23,225 nucleotides of DNA from UMGS1322 sp900550765. Lineage in GTDB: Bacteria > Bacillota > Clostridia > Christensenellales > QALW01. Where the stretch lies: the NCBI GenBank assembly GCA_958448705.1, contig CAUDEY010000029.1:1-23225 (forward strand), read 5' to 3'. Below are positions 15,309 to 22,916 of the stretch, piece by piece. The translations under genes were made by a program, and so were the position numbers. Position 1 is the stretch's first letter. Each line of letters starts with the position of its first letter. A model generated the notes under the pieces. It had not been told where the DNA came from. It saw nothing but the letters and a program-made list of their open reading frames with translations, and did no database searches.

Positions 15309-16624
15309 AGTATAGTAGTTTTGATAAAAAACCTCAAAAAGAGCTAAAAAAAGACCACAATGTCCAAACGCATTTACCCAAAGGCGAAAAACCGAAAAAG
15401 GCAAAGCGTAAATGGGAAATGCCTTTTAAGAATTTTAAGGAATTCAAGCTGTGGCTGAAAAGATTACGCCGGAATATTTTAATTAAAATAGGCGGTTGGA
15501 TTGGAACCGGACGGGATACGGAAAAAACATGGCGTAAAATAAGACCCGTAACGATTTATCTAATCAGTGGAATTCTTGTGTTAACAGTATTTATTTCCAG
15601 TATTTCGTTTGTACTTTCTGCCTTATTTTCTCCGGTTAGCAAACATGATGATTCCCCTGTGCTTTTTACCATTAATAAAGGTGCGTCCATGTCTTACGTA
15701 GCAAACAAGCTGGAAGAATGCGGCTTAGTTAAAACCTCTTGGGGAATTAAACTTTTGGCAGACTTTACTAGTGTTGCTTCAAAAATACAAAGCGGTGAAT
15801 ACATATTAGATAAAACTATGAGTGCACAGGATATCTTAGATGTAATCACACGGCCTACTGCGTCTGCTTCTGTAGTCAGTGTTACCTTGATCGAGGGTAC
15901 TACGATTGAAGATTTTGCTGAAATTTTGGCCGCATCAAATGTTATTGAATCAGCTGAAAGCTTTTTAAATGAATGTAAGAATGCCCGAAATTACGCGGAT
16001 TTTTATTTTGTACCGCCCCTTTACGATATGGGAAATTTAAAATATTTATTAGAGGGATATCTGTTTCCGGATACCTACGAGTTTTATGTTGGATCATCTA
16101 ATCAAACGGTAATCAACAAATTGCTTTCCAGGCTCAATGATATCTATACGCCCGCTTTTACCGAACGCGCCAATGAGCTGGGTCTTTCTATGCATCAGGT
16201 ACTTACTTTAGCCTCCATTGTAGAAAAAGAGGGAAGAGGAGAGGATTTTTATAAGATCTCCGCAGTATTCCATAACCGTATTAAAAATAATATGCGTTTA
16301 GAATCTGATGTTACAGTGCAGTATGCCCTCGGCGTAAAACGTCTGGTTCTTACTGCAGAAGAACTAAAAGTAGATTCTCCTTATAATACATATTTGGTTT
16401 CCGGCATTCCTGCAGGACCTATTTGCAACCCCAGCAAAGAAGCAATTCGCGCTGTACTGTATCCAGATGAAGATACTTTAAACGGCGGATATCTCTACTT
16501 TACTTTAACCGATCCTTATACGGGAGAAGTGGCTTATTCCAAGACGTATGAGGAGCATGTGGCCATTAAAAATAAATATCAGTCTGTTTGGGCTGCTTAC
16601 GATAAAGCGCAGGGCAATGGATGA
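15305..16624 (+). CDS. mltG: Endolytic murein transglycosylase MltG (YceG-like)
   Basis: This membrane protein of 439 residues has a lysine-rich cytoplasmic part (1-80), one membrane helix (about 83-108), a LysM-like domain (about 117-185, FTINKGASMSYVANKLEECGLV) and the YceG catalytic domain. The catalytic motif ASIVEKEG gives E307. EGYLFPDTYEF (250-260) and SPYNTYLVSGIPAGPICNP (358-376) are family signatures. MltG cleaves nascent glycan strands near the membrane, ending polymerisation of peptidoglycan. It starts within the stop codon of rnj and overlaps rnhA by four bases, so the three genes are likely translated in a coupled way. The cytoplasmic tail is long and highly basic, as in some other Gram-positive MltG proteins. 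Confidence 0.95.
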   Translation: MKYSSFDKKPQKELKKDHNVQTHLPKGEKPKKAKRKWEMPFKNFKEFKLWLKRLRRNILIKIGGWIGTGRDTEKTWRKIRPVTIYLISGILVLTVFISSISFVLSALFSPVSKHDDSPVLFTINKGASMSYVANKLEECGLVKTSWGIKLLADFTSVASKIQSGEYILDKTMSAQDILDVITRPTASASVVSVTLIEGTTIEDFAEILAASNVIESAESFLNECKNARNYADFYFVPPLYDMGNLKYLLEGYLFPDTYEFYVGSSNQTVINKLLSRLNDIYTPAFTERANELGLSMHQVLTLASIVEKEGRGEDFYKISAVFHNRIKNNMRLESDVTVQYALGVKRLVLTAEELKVDSPYNTYLVSGIPAGPICNPSKEAIRAVLYPDEDTLNGGYLYFTLTDPYTGEVAYSKTYEEHVAIKNKYQSVWAAYDKAQGNG

Positions 16625-17064
16625 AAAAAGTAAAAATATACACTGACGGTGCCTGTTCCGGCAATCCGGGAATAGGCGGATGGGGAGCCGTGTTGCTTTA
16701 TCAAAATATATCTAAGGAAATAAGCGGTGCTCAAACAGATACTACCAACAACCGAATGGAACTTACCGCGGCTATCGAAGCATTGTCCTTATTAAAAGAA
16801 CCCTGTGAAATTGAATTGTATTCTGACAGCGCTTATTTAGTCAACGCCTTTAATGAAGGCTGGATTTATGGCTGGAAAAAAAAGAGCTGGAAAAAGAATG
16901 ATGTAGACATTCCTAACAAAGATCTATGGCTAAAGCTATACGAATTTTTTCAAATCCATAAAATTCATTTTATCAAAGTAAAGGGGCATGCTGACAATGC
17001 ATTGAATAATCGATGTGATAAACTGGCTACTAATGCCGTTAAAGAGCTGAAAACAACTTTATAA
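16621..17064 (+). CDS. rnhA: Ribonuclease HI
   Basis: At 147 residues this is a standard-length RNase HI. The four acidic metal ligands are visible: D9 (IYTDGACSGNPG), E47 (NNRMELTAAIEAL), D69 (LYSDSAYLVNAF) and D133 (CDKLATNA). The active-site histidine is H123 in VKGHADN. A basic handle region, GWKKKSWKKN, mediates hybrid binding. It removes RNA from RNA-DNA hybrids such as R-loops and Okazaki primers. It is the last gene of the rnj-mltG-rnhA operon, its ATG overlapping the mltG stop by four bases. Confidence 0.97.
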   Translation: MKKVKIYTDGACSGNPGIGGWGAVLLYQNISKEISGAQTDTTNNRMELTAAIEALSLLKEPCEIELYSDSAYLVNAFNEGWIYGWKKKSWKKNDVDIPNKDLWLKLYEFFQIHKIHFIKVKGHADNALNNRCDKLATNAVKELKTTL

Positions 17065-17073
17065 TTCTTCAGT

Positions 17074-17107
17074 AAAAAAGACTTGTCTTTTGGATAAGTC
17101 TTTTACA
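17074..17107 (+). terminator. Weak intrinsic terminator after rnhA
   Basis: AAAAGACTT (17076-17084) pairs with AAGTCTTTT (17096-17104), an A-T-rich stem of nine pairs followed only by a short T-tract. The first arm can also fold as AAAAGAC-TT-GTCTTTT (17076-17091), so two alternative hairpins exist. Part of it repeats the core of the inverted repeat at 17161-17198. Confidence 0.55.
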
Positions 17108-17127
17108 CTTATTTTATAACATTTTTC

Positions 17128-17156
17128 TTGACAGTTGACATATTTTCCTTTAAAAT
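17128..17156 (+). promoter_or_regulatory. Sigma-A promoter for the tyrosine recombinase
   Basis: A perfect TTGACA (17128-17133), a 17-bp spacer and TAAAAT (17151-17156) place the start near 17163. That is just inside the large inverted repeat that begins at 17161. Confidence 0.82.
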
Positions 17157-17160
17157 ATAT

Positions 17161-17198
17161 CTATCTATTCGCAAAACTTGTCTTTTGCGAATAGATAG
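17161..17198. repeat. Perfect 16-6-16 inverted repeat, candidate Xer/dif-type site or operator
   Basis: CTATCTATTCGCAAAA (17161-17176) is exactly mirrored by TTTTGCGAATAGATAG (17183-17198) around the 6-base core CTTGTC; one more T-A pair (17160/17199) extends it. It covers the predicted transcription start of the adjacent tyrosine-recombinase gene, 36 bp before its ATG. No T-tract follows, so it is not a terminator. Arms around a 6-bp centre is the layout of Xer crossover sites, and the inner 11-6-11 has the 28-bp size of dif. It could instead be an operator or a 5' RNA hairpin. Confidence 0.85.
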
Positions 17199-17234
17199 AA
17201 GGCTCCCCACACTAAAAAAATGAGGTATATTTTT

Positions 17235-18290
17235 ATGGAATCATACTTTCTTACACGAAATCAAAAAACTATGGAAAAGCTCCACGCAGTCCTTGAAGAA
17301 TTGCCGGATTTTTGCAAAACGCTTTTTATCGGGATTCAGAATACGACCGGTCCGTTAACTAGGCTCAATTATGCCTATGATCTGCGATTGTTCTTTCATT
17401 TTTTAGCCGAAAAATTTAAGAAAAAAATAAAAGAGATTACGATTGAAGATTTACGAACTGTTACCGTTCATGATATTGAAGATTTTATCAATCATATCTC
17501 TCTTTATGCAAACGAAGATAACAAGCTTGTAGAAAACCGGGAAAACGGTCGTGCAAGAAAAATTGCTTCTATCCGTATGATGTTCAAATATTTTTATAAA
17601 AATGGAGAATTGCAATCCAATGTGGCGGCTTTGGTGGATTTGCCGAAAATACATGAAAAAGCTATCGTTCGGCTGGATGTAGATGAAGTCGTACGGCTGC
17701 TGGACGCAGTGGAATCCGGAGAAGGTTTAAGTGCAAAACAAAAACGATTTCACCAGCTTACAAAAAGCCGGGATCTGGCAATGTTAACTTTGTTTTTGGG
17801 CACGGGAATTCGAATTAGTGAGTGTGTAGGCCTGAATGTGGATGATGTGGATTTTAGAAATCTCAGCATCCGTATTACACGCAAAGGCGGAAATCAAACC
17901 GTGCTTTTCATTAACGACGAAATTGCTGAAGCACTTGACAGTTACTGCAACAACGACCGCTTGGAAATGAAAGGGGCTGACTCCCCTGCCCTTTTCTTAT
18001 CTCTGCAGGGAAATCGCATTACTACACGGGCTGTTGAGCTTTTAGTAAAAAAATATGCTTCTATTATTACGCCTCTGAAGCATATTACACCGCATAAATT
18101 GCGTTCTACATACGGTACAAACCTATACCGCGAAACCGGGGATATCTATCTTGTGGCTGATGTTTTAGGGCATAAAGACGTTAATACTACCCGCAAGCAT
18201 TATGCCGCTATGGCAGAAGAAAATCGCCGCCTGGCAGCACAAACAATCAAACTAAGGGATAGAGATCGAACTGACAAGCATTTGCCTTGA
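17235..18290 (+). CDS. Tyrosine recombinase (XerS/XerC-like)
   Basis: This 351-residue integrase has a helical SAM-like DNA-binding domain (about 25-140) and a catalytic domain (about 145-335). All catalytic residues are present: R193 (GTGIRISE), K217 (TRKGGN), H287 and R290 (TPHKLR), H313 (LGHKDVNTT) and Y323 (KHYAAM). Length and the long segment between the domains resemble single-subunit XerS of streptococci, which resolves chromosome dimers at a site next to its own gene. No phage genes, att repeats or transposon lie nearby, which favours a housekeeping Xer. ATG 17235 is preferred because TGAGGT (17221-17226) is well placed; an in-frame ATG at 17220 has no ribosome site. Gene name left open. 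Confidence 0.9.
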   Translation: MESYFLTRNQKTMEKLHAVLEELPDFCKTLFIGIQNTTGPLTRLNYAYDLRLFFHFLAEKFKKKIKEITIEDLRTVTVHDIEDFINHISLYANEDNKLVENRENGRARKIASIRMMFKYFYKNGELQSNVAALVDLPKIHEKAIVRLDVDEVVRLLDAVESGEGLSAKQKRFHQLTKSRDLAMLTLFLGTGIRISECVGLNVDDVDFRNLSIRITRKGGNQTVLFINDEIAEALDSYCNNDRLEMKGADSPALFLSLQGNRITTRAVELLVKKYASIITPLKHITPHKLRSTYGTNLYRETGDIYLVADVLGHKDVNTTRKHYAAMAEENRRLAAQTIKLRDRDRTDKHLP

Positions 18291-18313
18291 ACCCAATTGT
18301 TTTCTTTTCTTCA

Positions 18314-18354
18314 AAAAAAGCGCCGTAAGGTTCATTTTCCCTTACGGCACTTTT
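18314..18354. terminator. Bidirectional terminator between the recombinase and the CAP protein
   Basis: GCCGTAAGG (18322-18330) pairs with CCTTACGGC (18340-18348). On the plus strand it is followed by TTTT and a further TTTTTT. On the minus strand it is followed by a run of seven T. It serves two convergent genes. Confidence 0.9.
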
Positions 18355-18361
18355 ATGTTTT

Positions 18362-19183
18362 TTAACCGATAAACATCTGCGTCCAATAATTTCCCTCAGC
18401 AACATATCCCATACCGATCTGTGTAAAAGAAGCGTTTAAAATATTGGCTCTATGCCCTTCAGAATTCATCCACGCATTCACTACCTCTTCCGGCGTCCGC
18501 TGCCCCATCGCAATGTTTTCTCCCGCCGTTCTATAAGAGATGCCAAAGGTCTTCATCATATCAAAAGGACTGCCATAAACCGGTGAAGTATGATTAAAAT
18601 AGTGATTCTCTTTCATATCCTGTGATTTTTTCCTTGCAACAGCCGAAAGTTCTCTGTTCAAGGTAAGCGGAGAAAGATCGTTTTCTATACGAATTTGATT
18701 CACAAGTTCTGCAACTTTTTGCTCGTATTCTGAAATAGTATCTTCCGGAGGTTTAACTGCTTCATTTTTCTCCGGAATTTCCTCTTCGTTGTTTGGATGC
18801 TCTTCTCCGGAAGGCTGAGAAACTTCCGGCGTAACCACTGCATCGGCAGTTGCCTTATCCGTTTTCTCCTCATGAACTGTATTATTTGTGGGTTCTTTTA
18901 TACTTTTTTCAACTTCAGTTGTGGATTCCATAACTTCTTCAGGAATATCTGTTAACACCTCAAAAGCATCGCTTTCAAGCGTATGATGCAAATCCGCCTG
19001 ATCGCCTGCTGCAGCATCCTCTTTCTCTTTGGCAAGATAAGGTTTATTGATGACAGCCGGAATCGCTGAATTACAAACTGTATACATTTGTTTTGCCTGC
19101 GCTGCTTCTGCAGAAGAAGAAAGGATCATCCCAACAGTTAAAATAGTACAAACCGCAGCAATGCAAAATCTTATTTTTTTCAT
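18362..19183 (-). CDS. Secreted CAP-domain (SCP/PR-1, YkwD-like) protein
   Basis: This protein has 273 residues. A signal peptide (1 to about 28) is followed by a low-complexity acidic linker rich in Glu, Pro, Thr and Asn (about 50-150). A C-terminal CAP domain (about 152-273) carries the expected residues: H198 in YFNHTSP, E222 in AGENIA, and H244 in NSEGHRANILN. The closing GYVAEGNYWTQMF is typical. Bacterial YkwD-like proteins are secreted; their biochemical role is largely unknown. The ATG follows AGGAGGT on the minus strand (19197-19191). It has its own promoter and a shared terminator. Nothing in its neighbours hints at function. Confidence 0.92.
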   Translation of the reverse strand: MKKIRFCIAAVCTILTVGMILSSSAEAAQAKQMYTVCNSAIPAVINKPYLAKEKEDAAAGDQADLHHTLESDAFEVLTDIPEEVMESTTEVEKSIKEPTNNTVHEEKTDKATADAVVTPEVSQPSGEEHPNNEEEIPEKNEAVKPPEDTISEYEQKVAELVNQIRIENDLSPLTLNRELSAVARKKSQDMKENHYFNHTSPVYGSPFDMMKTFGISYRTAGENIAMGQRTPEEVVNAWMNSEGHRANILNASFTQIGMGYVAEGNYWTQMFIG

Positions 19184-19234
19184 TTAAAATACCTCCTACT
19201 TCGATATATAGCGCATAACCACCTTTCTGCTTCT

Positions 19235-19263
19235 ATTATACGAAAGAACAGCAGGATATTCAA
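19235..19263 (-). promoter_or_regulatory. Sigma-A promoter for the CAP-domain gene
   Basis: On the minus strand, TTGAAT (19263-19258), a 17-bp spacer and TATAAT (19240-19235) put the start near 19228, giving a leader of about 45 bases. It lies directly downstream of the ABC operon, where no terminator is evident. Confidence 0.82.
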
Positions 19264-19307
19264 TGCAAAAAATATGGAAATTCTTCTAACATCTGACTGA
19301 TTCTGCA

Positions 19308-21113
19308 TTAACCAACTTTTTCGAACTGACTGTTGTACAGCTCGGCATAAAAACCATTCTGAGCCAAAAGTGTTTCATGATTCCCCTGTTCAAGGATATC
19401 CCCATCTTTCATTACAAGAATCAAATCTGCATTTTTAATGGTAGAAAGCCGATGTGCAATTACAAAGCTGGTGCGATGCTCCATCAGCGTATCCATAGCC
19501 TTTTGTGCAATTAGTTCCGTCCGAGTATCTACGGAACTGGTTGCTTCATCCAGGATCAGCATAGGGCTATTTTGTACCATAGCGCGTGCAATCGTAAACA
19601 ATTGTTTCTGCCCGGCAGAAATCGTAATATTATCTCCCAGCACGGTATCCAGCCCATGCGGAAGTGTTTCGATAAAATGATAGATTCCGCAAGCTCGGCA
19701 AGCATTTTCAAGCATTTCATCCGTAACTCCGGTTTTATTATAAACCAGATTTTCCCGTACTGTACCTTCAAAAAGCCAGGTATCCTGCAATACCATACTA
19801 AAGAGGCTATGAACATTTTCTCTGGTCAGTTCAGAAGTCGATATTCCATCAATACGGATATCACCGCTGTTTATATCAAAAAACCGCATCAGCAAATTCA
19901 CCATTGTTGTTTTCCCCGCACCGGTTGGTCCAACAATGGCTACCTTCTGTCCCGGCTCTACATGGGCAGAAAAATCTTTAATGATAATCTTGCCAGGATT
20001 ATCTGGATAGCTGAAGCGCACATGATCAAATTCTACTTCCCCCTTCACCTCAGTAAGACGTTTGGTTTTATAGCTCTCCTCCGGCAGTTCTTCTTCCTGC
20101 AAAAAATCAAATACCCGGTCTCCGGCAGCAGCAGCCGTCTGCATCTGTGTCATGCCCTGTGCCAGTGTGCTTAGTGGAGAAGTAAAAAGTCTTACGTACA
20201 TGATAAAAGCTGTAATTACGCCGAAAGTAATCTGCCCATCAATAGCAAGCGCAGCCCCGAAAACGCAAACCACTACATAACCTAAATTGCCGATAACATT
20301 CATCAACGGCTGCATTACACCAGAAAGAAATTGACTTTTTCTGTTCGCATCGTAAACGGCTCGATTCATTCCTTCAAAGGTTTTCTTGATCTTACGGTTT
20401 GCCCGGGAAAGCCGCACTACATCATGACCGGAATACATCTCCTCTACATATCCGTTCAGCTGCCCAAGGCATTGCTGACGGGCAATAAAGTATTTTTGCG
20501 ATCTGGACATAATAAATGCCATTACGACAAACCCCAGCAGCGTTACTGCAACAGCGGATAATGCCATCCTCCATTCCGTTACGAACATCATAATCAGGCA
20601 GCCGATAAACTGCGCTACGGCACTGATAATAGACGGCAAACTATTTGAAAGTGCCTGCTGCAGCGTACTGACATCGTTGGTCACACGGCTTAAAATATCA
20701 CCGTACGAGATTTTTCCAAAACATTTCATAGGGACTTTATTGATCTTATCTGAAAGATCCCTGCGCATTTTCTTCGATAGATCCAATGTAATAGTCGCCA
20801 TAATATAGTGTTCAATATACGTAAATAATCCGCTGAATAAATATAAGCATAAAAGCAGAATGCCGACTTTAGCAATGGAAGATAGGTCGATCTGTGAAGT
20901 CAGCCCCTCTGAAATCAGATCTGTGATTCTGCTCAGCTGATTGGGACCGATAATCGTCAAAACAGCTCCCGCGGCGGCAAGACACAGCGCAATGACCATC
21001 GGTATTTTCAATTTTTGAGAATAGGAAAACAGCTCCTTCAGAATCCCTTTGATTCCCCTTTTGCTTTTTTCCGGCACGTTCATACCGCGCCCCATCATTC
21101 GATTTCCGTTCAT
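19308..21113 (-). CDS. ABC exporter half-transporter, catalytic-site subunit of a heterodimer
   Basis: This 601-residue protein has six membrane helices (about 30-325) and an ATPase domain. Walker A is GPTGAGKT (395-402), the signature loop is ISAGQ (498-502), Walker B is MLILDEATS with catalytic E523, and the switch histidine is H554. The signature departs from SGGQ (Ala for the first Gly), which fits the partner of a degenerate site. Together with the preceding gene it should form a type I (BmrCD/LmrCD/TM287-288-like) heterodimeric multidrug or lipid exporter. ATG 21113 follows AAAGGAGGT, which overlaps the stop of the upstream gene; a GTG eight codons earlier is a less likely start. The substrate is unknown. 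Confidence 0.92.
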   Translation of the reverse strand: MNGNRMMGRGMNVPEKSKRGIKGILKELFSYSQKLKIPMVIALCLAAAGAVLTIIGPNQLSRITDLISEGLTSQIDLSSIAKVGILLLCLYLFSGLFTYIEHYIMATITLDLSKKMRRDLSDKINKVPMKCFGKISYGDILSRVTNDVSTLQQALSNSLPSIISAVAQFIGCLIMMFVTEWRMALSAVAVTLLGFVVMAFIMSRSQKYFIARQQCLGQLNGYVEEMYSGHDVVRLSRANRKIKKTFEGMNRAVYDANRKSQFLSGVMQPLMNVIGNLGYVVVCVFGAALAIDGQITFGVITAFIMYVRLFTSPLSTLAQGMTQMQTAAAAGDRVFDFLQEEELPEESYKTKRLTEVKGEVEFDHVRFSYPDNPGKIIIKDFSAHVEPGQKVAIVGPTGAGKTTMVNLLMRFFDINSGDIRIDGISTSELTRENVHSLFSMVLQDTWLFEGTVRENLVYNKTGVTDEMLENACRACGIYHFIETLPHGLDTVLGDNITISAGQKQLFTIARAMVQNSPMLILDEATSSVDTRTELIAQKAMDTLMEHRTSFVIAHRLSTIKNADLILVMKDGDILEQGNHETLLAQNGFYAELYNSQFEKVG

Positions 21114-21129
21114 ATGATCTGCACCTCCT

Positions 21130-22890
21130 TTACGCACCCAGCTCTTCTGCAGAAAGCTGCGACATGGCTATTTCCCGGTAAACCGGGCAGTTTTTTATCA
21201 ATTCTTCATGTTTACCGATTCCCACAGTCTTCCCTTCATCCAAAACGACGATCTTATCCGCGTTGCGTATAGTACCAATCCGCTGTGCTACAATCAGGCA
21301 GGTGGTTCCCTGTAAATGTTCTGATAAGCCTTTCCGAAGCAGCGTATCGGTCTTATAATCCAAAGCAGAAAAGGAATCATCAAAAATCAAAATTTCCGGT
21401 TTTCTTGCCAAGGCACGGGCAATCGAAAGCCGCTGTTTTTGTCCGCCGGATACGTTGGTACCGCCCTGAGTAATCGGTGCTTCGATTCCCTCGGGAAGCT
21501 TTTCTACAAATTCCATAGCCTGCGCCAGTTCAAGCGCTTTTTTTACATTTTCATCCGTCTGTTCCGCGCCGCTTTCGCCGAATAAGATATTCTCTTTAAT
21601 ATTTCCTGCAAACAGTACGGCTTTTTGCGTCACATAGCCAATGCGATCATATAAAGCATCAAACGTATAATCTTTAACATCCCGACCGTCTATCAGCACC
21701 TGACCGGAAGTGGCATCATAAAACCGGGCCGCCAGGCTAATCAATGTTGTTTTGCCGCTGCCGGTTGCACCGATAAAAGCAATAGTTTCACCTTTATTTA
21801 CTTTAAAACTAATATGCTCCAGCACATCTTTATCGGAAGTTGGATAATGAAACGATACATCCTTAAATTCCACAGTTCCTTGTTCGGAAGCCTCCGTCTG
21901 TGTACCCTCCTGAAGATCAATTTCCGCCTCCAGTACTTCATGAATACGTCCCGCAGAAACCTGTGCAGATGGCAAAAGCATAATGACCATGACCATCATC
22001 ATGATTGACATAATAACATACGTTGCATAAGTTCCAAAGACAACCACATCACCAAAGGCAGAGATTCTTGCTGCCATATCCGTTACTGCTACAGTATTCA
22101 CAATAGAGGCACCCACCCAATAAATGACCAATGCCAGCGCATTCATGGCAAAGGATACAGCTGGCATCAGCAACGCCATCGCACGCTGATTAAATAACTG
22201 CGTTTTCATCAGTGTATCATTCGCTGCTTCAAATTTTTCCGCCTGATAATCCTCCGCATTATACGCATGAACAACATTAATACCAGTTAAATTTTCTCTG
22301 GATACGCGGTTAATATTATCTGTAAGCTTCTGCACCCGCCGTACCCTTGGCAGGATTACCACAATAACAACCGCCATCATAGAAAGCAGTGCTACCACAA
22401 ACCCAGCAGTAATGGCAGAAAGCGTCCAGCTTTTATTGATGATTTTAATAACCGCCCATACTGCCATAATTGGTGATTTAATCAATATCTGAAGCCCCAT
22501 AGCAACCAGCATCTGGATCTGTGTAATATCGTTAGTGGTACGGTTAATCAGGCTTGGTACGGAAAATTGCTGCATTTGCCTTTGACCAAAATCCGCTACC
22601 TGATTGAATACTCTTTCCCGAACAGTATAACTAAACCCGGCGGCAATTTGAGAAGAAAGATAACCGCAGGTGATAGCAAGAAGCGCGCTTGCAAGTGTGC
22701 AGCCAAGCATTTCAGCCCCTGTCTTCCATATATCAGAAACCGTACTGCCCGGTGTTTTGATCAGCACCGTCAGGTCGCTCATATAATCCGGAAGCCGCAG
22801 GTCAAAATAGATCTGTCCTAATACTAAAAGAGCACAAAGTCCGGCCATCAGCCACTCTTGTTTTCGCATTTGTTTTAATAATTTTATCAA
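21130..22890 (-). CDS. ABC exporter half-transporter with a degenerate ATPase site
   Basis: This protein of 586 residues has six membrane helices (about 12-310) and an ATPase domain. Walker A is GATGSGKT (374-381), the signature loop is canonical VSGGQKQ (480-486), but Walker B reads LIFDDS, so Asp (D505) replaces the catalytic Glu. The switch histidine is also replaced, by Gln (Q536 in VAQRIGT). This is the non-hydrolysing site expected in one subunit of a heterodimeric exporter. It is translated from TTG 22890 after AAAGGAGGG; the next in-frame ATG is too far from this ribosome site. Its stop TAA is part of the ribosome site of the partner gene, so the two are coupled. Confidence 0.92.
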   Translation of the reverse strand: MIKLLKQMRKQEWLMAGLCALLVLGQIYFDLRLPDYMSDLTVLIKTPGSTVSDIWKTGAEMLGCTLASALLAITCGYLSSQIAAGFSYTVRERVFNQVADFGQRQMQQFSVPSLINRTTNDITQIQMLVAMGLQILIKSPIMAVWAVIKIINKSWTLSAITAGFVVALLSMMAVVIVVILPRVRRVQKLTDNINRVSRENLTGINVVHAYNAEDYQAEKFEAANDTLMKTQLFNQRAMALLMPAVSFAMNALALVIYWVGASIVNTVAVTDMAARISAFGDVVVFGTYATYVIMSIMMMVMVIMLLPSAQVSAGRIHEVLEAEIDLQEGTQTEASEQGTVEFKDVSFHYPTSDKDVLEHISFKVNKGETIAFIGATGSGKTTLISLAARFYDATSGQVLIDGRDVKDYTFDALYDRIGYVTQKAVLFAGNIKENILFGESGAEQTDENVKKALELAQAMEFVEKLPEGIEAPITQGGTNVSGGQKQRLSIARALARKPEILIFDDSFSALDYKTDTLLRKGLSEHLQGTTCLIVAQRIGTIRNADKIVVLDEGKTVGIGKHEELIKNCPVYREIAMSQLSAEELGA

Positions 22891-22916
22891 GGGATATTCC
22901 CTCCTTTCCTATTTCA

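Noticed and set aside
17161..17198. Large inverted repeat read as a transcription terminator
   Set aside because: No T-tract follows on the plus strand (AAGGCTCC follows), and it lies downstream of a consensus promoter with its predicted start inside it.
17235..18290. Recombinase as a phage or integrative-element integrase
   Set aside because: No phage, plasmid or transfer genes, tRNA target or flanking att repeats are visible, and the surrounding genes are core chromosomal; a housekeeping Xer role fits better, though not proven.
19572..20174. Open frame of 200 codons on the plus strand inside the ABC gene
   Set aside because: It is antisense to conserved ATPase and membrane-domain sequence and its translation shows no protein-like pattern.
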